Below, one piece after another: positions 4,810-5,925 of a stretch of 5,925 nucleotides of DNA. The notes beneath the pieces were generated by a model. The model had not been told where the DNA came from and ran no database searches. It worked only from the letters and a program-made list of their open reading frames with translations. Every line of letters begins with the position of its first letter. Position 1 is the stretch's first letter. Location of the stretch: the NCBI GenBank assembly GCA_003162995.1, contig PLUZ01000212.1, positions 10,547-16,471 of the forward strand, read 5' to 3'. The stretch comes from Methylocapsa sp. GTDB taxonomy: Bacteria; Pseudomonadota; Alphaproteobacteria; Rhizobiales; Beijerinckiaceae. The position numbers were made by a program, and so were the translations under genes.

Positions 4810-5925
4810 TCAATCTTGCGTTGACGACAGGGGTAGCGCTACCGTTTCTAGTGGTTTGCGCTCGGCTGCCACGCCCCAAATCATCGCGACCATTGCGGCC
4901 ACGACCATGAGCCCCGAACCAAGGAGATACCCGCCGAAAACACTGGCGCGCGATCCGGTTTCGATGAGAGTCCCGAACAGGAACGGCGCTCCGACGCCGC
5001 CAACCGCGGTGCCGGCCGCGTAAAAAAAGGCAATGGCCAGCGCACGAATTTCTACCGGAAAGATCTCGGATGCCGTCAGATAGGCGGCCCCAGCTGCCGA
5101 AGACGCAAAAAAGAAAACTACTGTCCAGATGAACGTCTGCTCTTCCGCATTGAGAAGATGATGCGCGAACAGCCAGCCGCTTCCGGCAAGGAGCAAACCA
5201 GAAGCCGTGTAGGTAAAGGCGATCATGGGCTTGCGGCCAATCGAATCAAAGAGCGGACCAAGCAACAAAGGACCAAGAACATTGCCAAGCGCGAAGGGAA
5301 GGATATACCAGCCGACTTGATAGGATGGCACATCATAAAAATTCGTCAGGACGAGAGCATAGGTGAAGAAAATAGCGTTATAAAAGAACGCTTGCGCACT
5401 CATGAGAGTAAGTCCCAAAAAGGTTCTTACTCTGTACGTGATGAAAAGCGTTTGAATAACCTGTTTCAGGGGGGTGTATGCACGCGGGCGCAACCGCATT
5501 GGCGTGAGCGTCGATGCGTCTGAAAGGCTCGCCCCATGCAGGCGGAACCTGCTTTCGATTTCGTCAAGAATCTTCTCCCCCTCGACTTCCCTGCCATGGA
5601 TGACCAGCCAGCGCGGGCTTTCCGGGATCCACGACCTGAGGAAAAAAATAATGAGGCCGAGCGTGGAACCGATGAGAAAGGCGAGCCGCCAGCCGGCGTC
5701 GGGGGCGAATCGGGAGGGATCGAGTACGATGAGCGATCCTCCCGCCCCAAGGGCGGCGCCAATCCAGAACGTGCCATTGATGGCAAGGTCGGTCCGGCCG
5801 CGATAGCGCGCTGGTATCATCTCTTGTATCGTGGAATTCACAGCGCTGTATTCGCCGCCGATCCCAGCGCCGGTCAACATCCGGAACAGACAAAAGCTTT
5901 CCAAATTCCAGGCGCAAGCCGTGGC
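4810..5925 (-). CDS. Major facilitator superfamily transporter, C-terminal part, cut by window edge
   Basis: This inner-membrane secondary transporter has 371 visible codons, and its frame stays open to the right edge. By family alignment from memory about 100-120 N-terminal residues (helices 1-3) are missing. Numbering within the fragment: the helix-4 motif RMLTGAGIGGEYSAVN is at 15-30 and PARYRGR at 38-44. Helix 5 is at about 46-68 and helix 6 at 79-97, followed by PESPRWL (101-107), the signature at the end of helix 6 in sugar-porter and metabolite:proton symporter-like members. A central cytoplasmic loop (108-165) follows, then helices 7-12 at about 166-190, 203-224, 234-255, 264-284, 294-320 and 329-351. 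The half-repeat motif GPLFDSIGRK (223-232) and SEIFPVEIRA (286-295) are typical. The substrate cannot be told. A TTG near 5902-5904 is internal, since homologous sequence continues upstream of it. It lies 336 bases upstream of hpnO on the same strand. Confidence 0.92.
   Translation of the reverse strand, partial: ATACAWNLESFCLFRMLTGAGIGGEYSAVNSTIQEMIPARYRGRTDLAINGTFWIGAALGAGGSLIVLDPSRFAPDAGWRLAFLIGSTLGLIIFFLRSWIPESPRWLVIHGREVEGEKILDEIESRFRLHGASLSDASTLTPMRLRPRAYTPLKQVIQTLFITYRVRTFLGLTLMSAQAFFYNAIFFTYALVLTNFYDVPSYQVGWYILPFALGNVLGPLLLGPLFDSIGRKPMIAFTYTASGLLLAGSGWLFAHHLLNAEEQTFIWTVVFFFASSAAGAAYLTASEIFPVEIRALAIAFFYAAGTAVGGVGAPFLFGTLIETGSRASVFGGYLLGSGLMVVAAMVAMIWGVAAERKPLETVALPLSSTQD
5405..5433. 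repeat. Perfect inverted repeat inside the transporter gene
   Basis: AGAGTAAG (5405-5412) and CTTACTCT (5426-5433) are exact 8-bp arms around a 13-base loop in the helix-7 coding region. The local codons (GTA, AGA, ACT) are AT-richer than those around them. It is possibly chance; no function is assigned. Confidence 0.3.

Noticed and set aside
3976..4824. Plus-strand 282-codon frame
   Set aside because: It is antisense to the N-terminal half of hpnO and continues through its control region; its translation resembles no family.
5902..5904. TTG as the true start of the transporter
   Set aside because: The frame stays open to the window edge and the helix-4 motif lies right after it. Starting here would remove helices 1-3, so the real start is outside the window.

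Overview
The window looks like a chromosomal stretch of an alphaproteobacterium of the order Rhizobiales/Hyphomicrobiales. Beijerinckiaceae-like relatives (Beijerinckia, Methylocella, Methylocapsa type) are my best guess. The reasons are an alphaproteobacterial-type DnaK behind a textbook RpoH promoter (CTTG-N17-CTTATAT), a hopanoid aminotransferase of the HpnO type, dispersed palindromes of the kind found between Rhizobiales genes, and moderately high GC. The family-level assignment is inference from sequence recall, not from a search.

Layout from left to right. Positions 1-779 (minus) hold the first 259 codons of dnaK, cut by the window edge. Positions 780-1233 are non-coding: a dnaK leader with three consecutive hairpins, its heat-shock promoter (920-947), a direct repeat, an imperfect dispersed palindrome (1032-1083) and a strong hairpin (1134-1176). 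Positions 1234-2154 (plus) encode an exported six-cysteine protein of unknown function from a TTG start. After a hairpin that may be a terminator, 2336-2974 (plus) encodes an exported DUF4142 protein from a GTG start. It converges on a minus-strand gene at 3040-4473, a class III PLP aminotransferase that I recognise as HpnO (aminobacteriohopanetriol formation). A 336-base gap carries that gene's probable control region, including a perfect 16-bp palindrome touching its ribosome binding site. Positions 4810-5925 (minus) are the C-terminal three quarters of a 12-helix major facilitator transporter whose start lies beyond the right edge.

Functional reading. The genes are housekeeping or envelope related: protein folding under heat stress, two exported proteins of unknown role, and a membrane-lipid (hopanoid) modifying enzyme. 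They do not form one operon. dnaK and the plus-strand pair are transcribed divergently, the DUF4142 gene and hpnO converge, and the transporter lies 336 bases upstream of hpnO on the same strand, too far apart to assume co-transcription. I see no mobile element, CRISPR array, RNA gene or defence system, and no convincing new multi-gene system. The points most worth a second look are the small intergenic structures and the two uncharacterised exported proteins.
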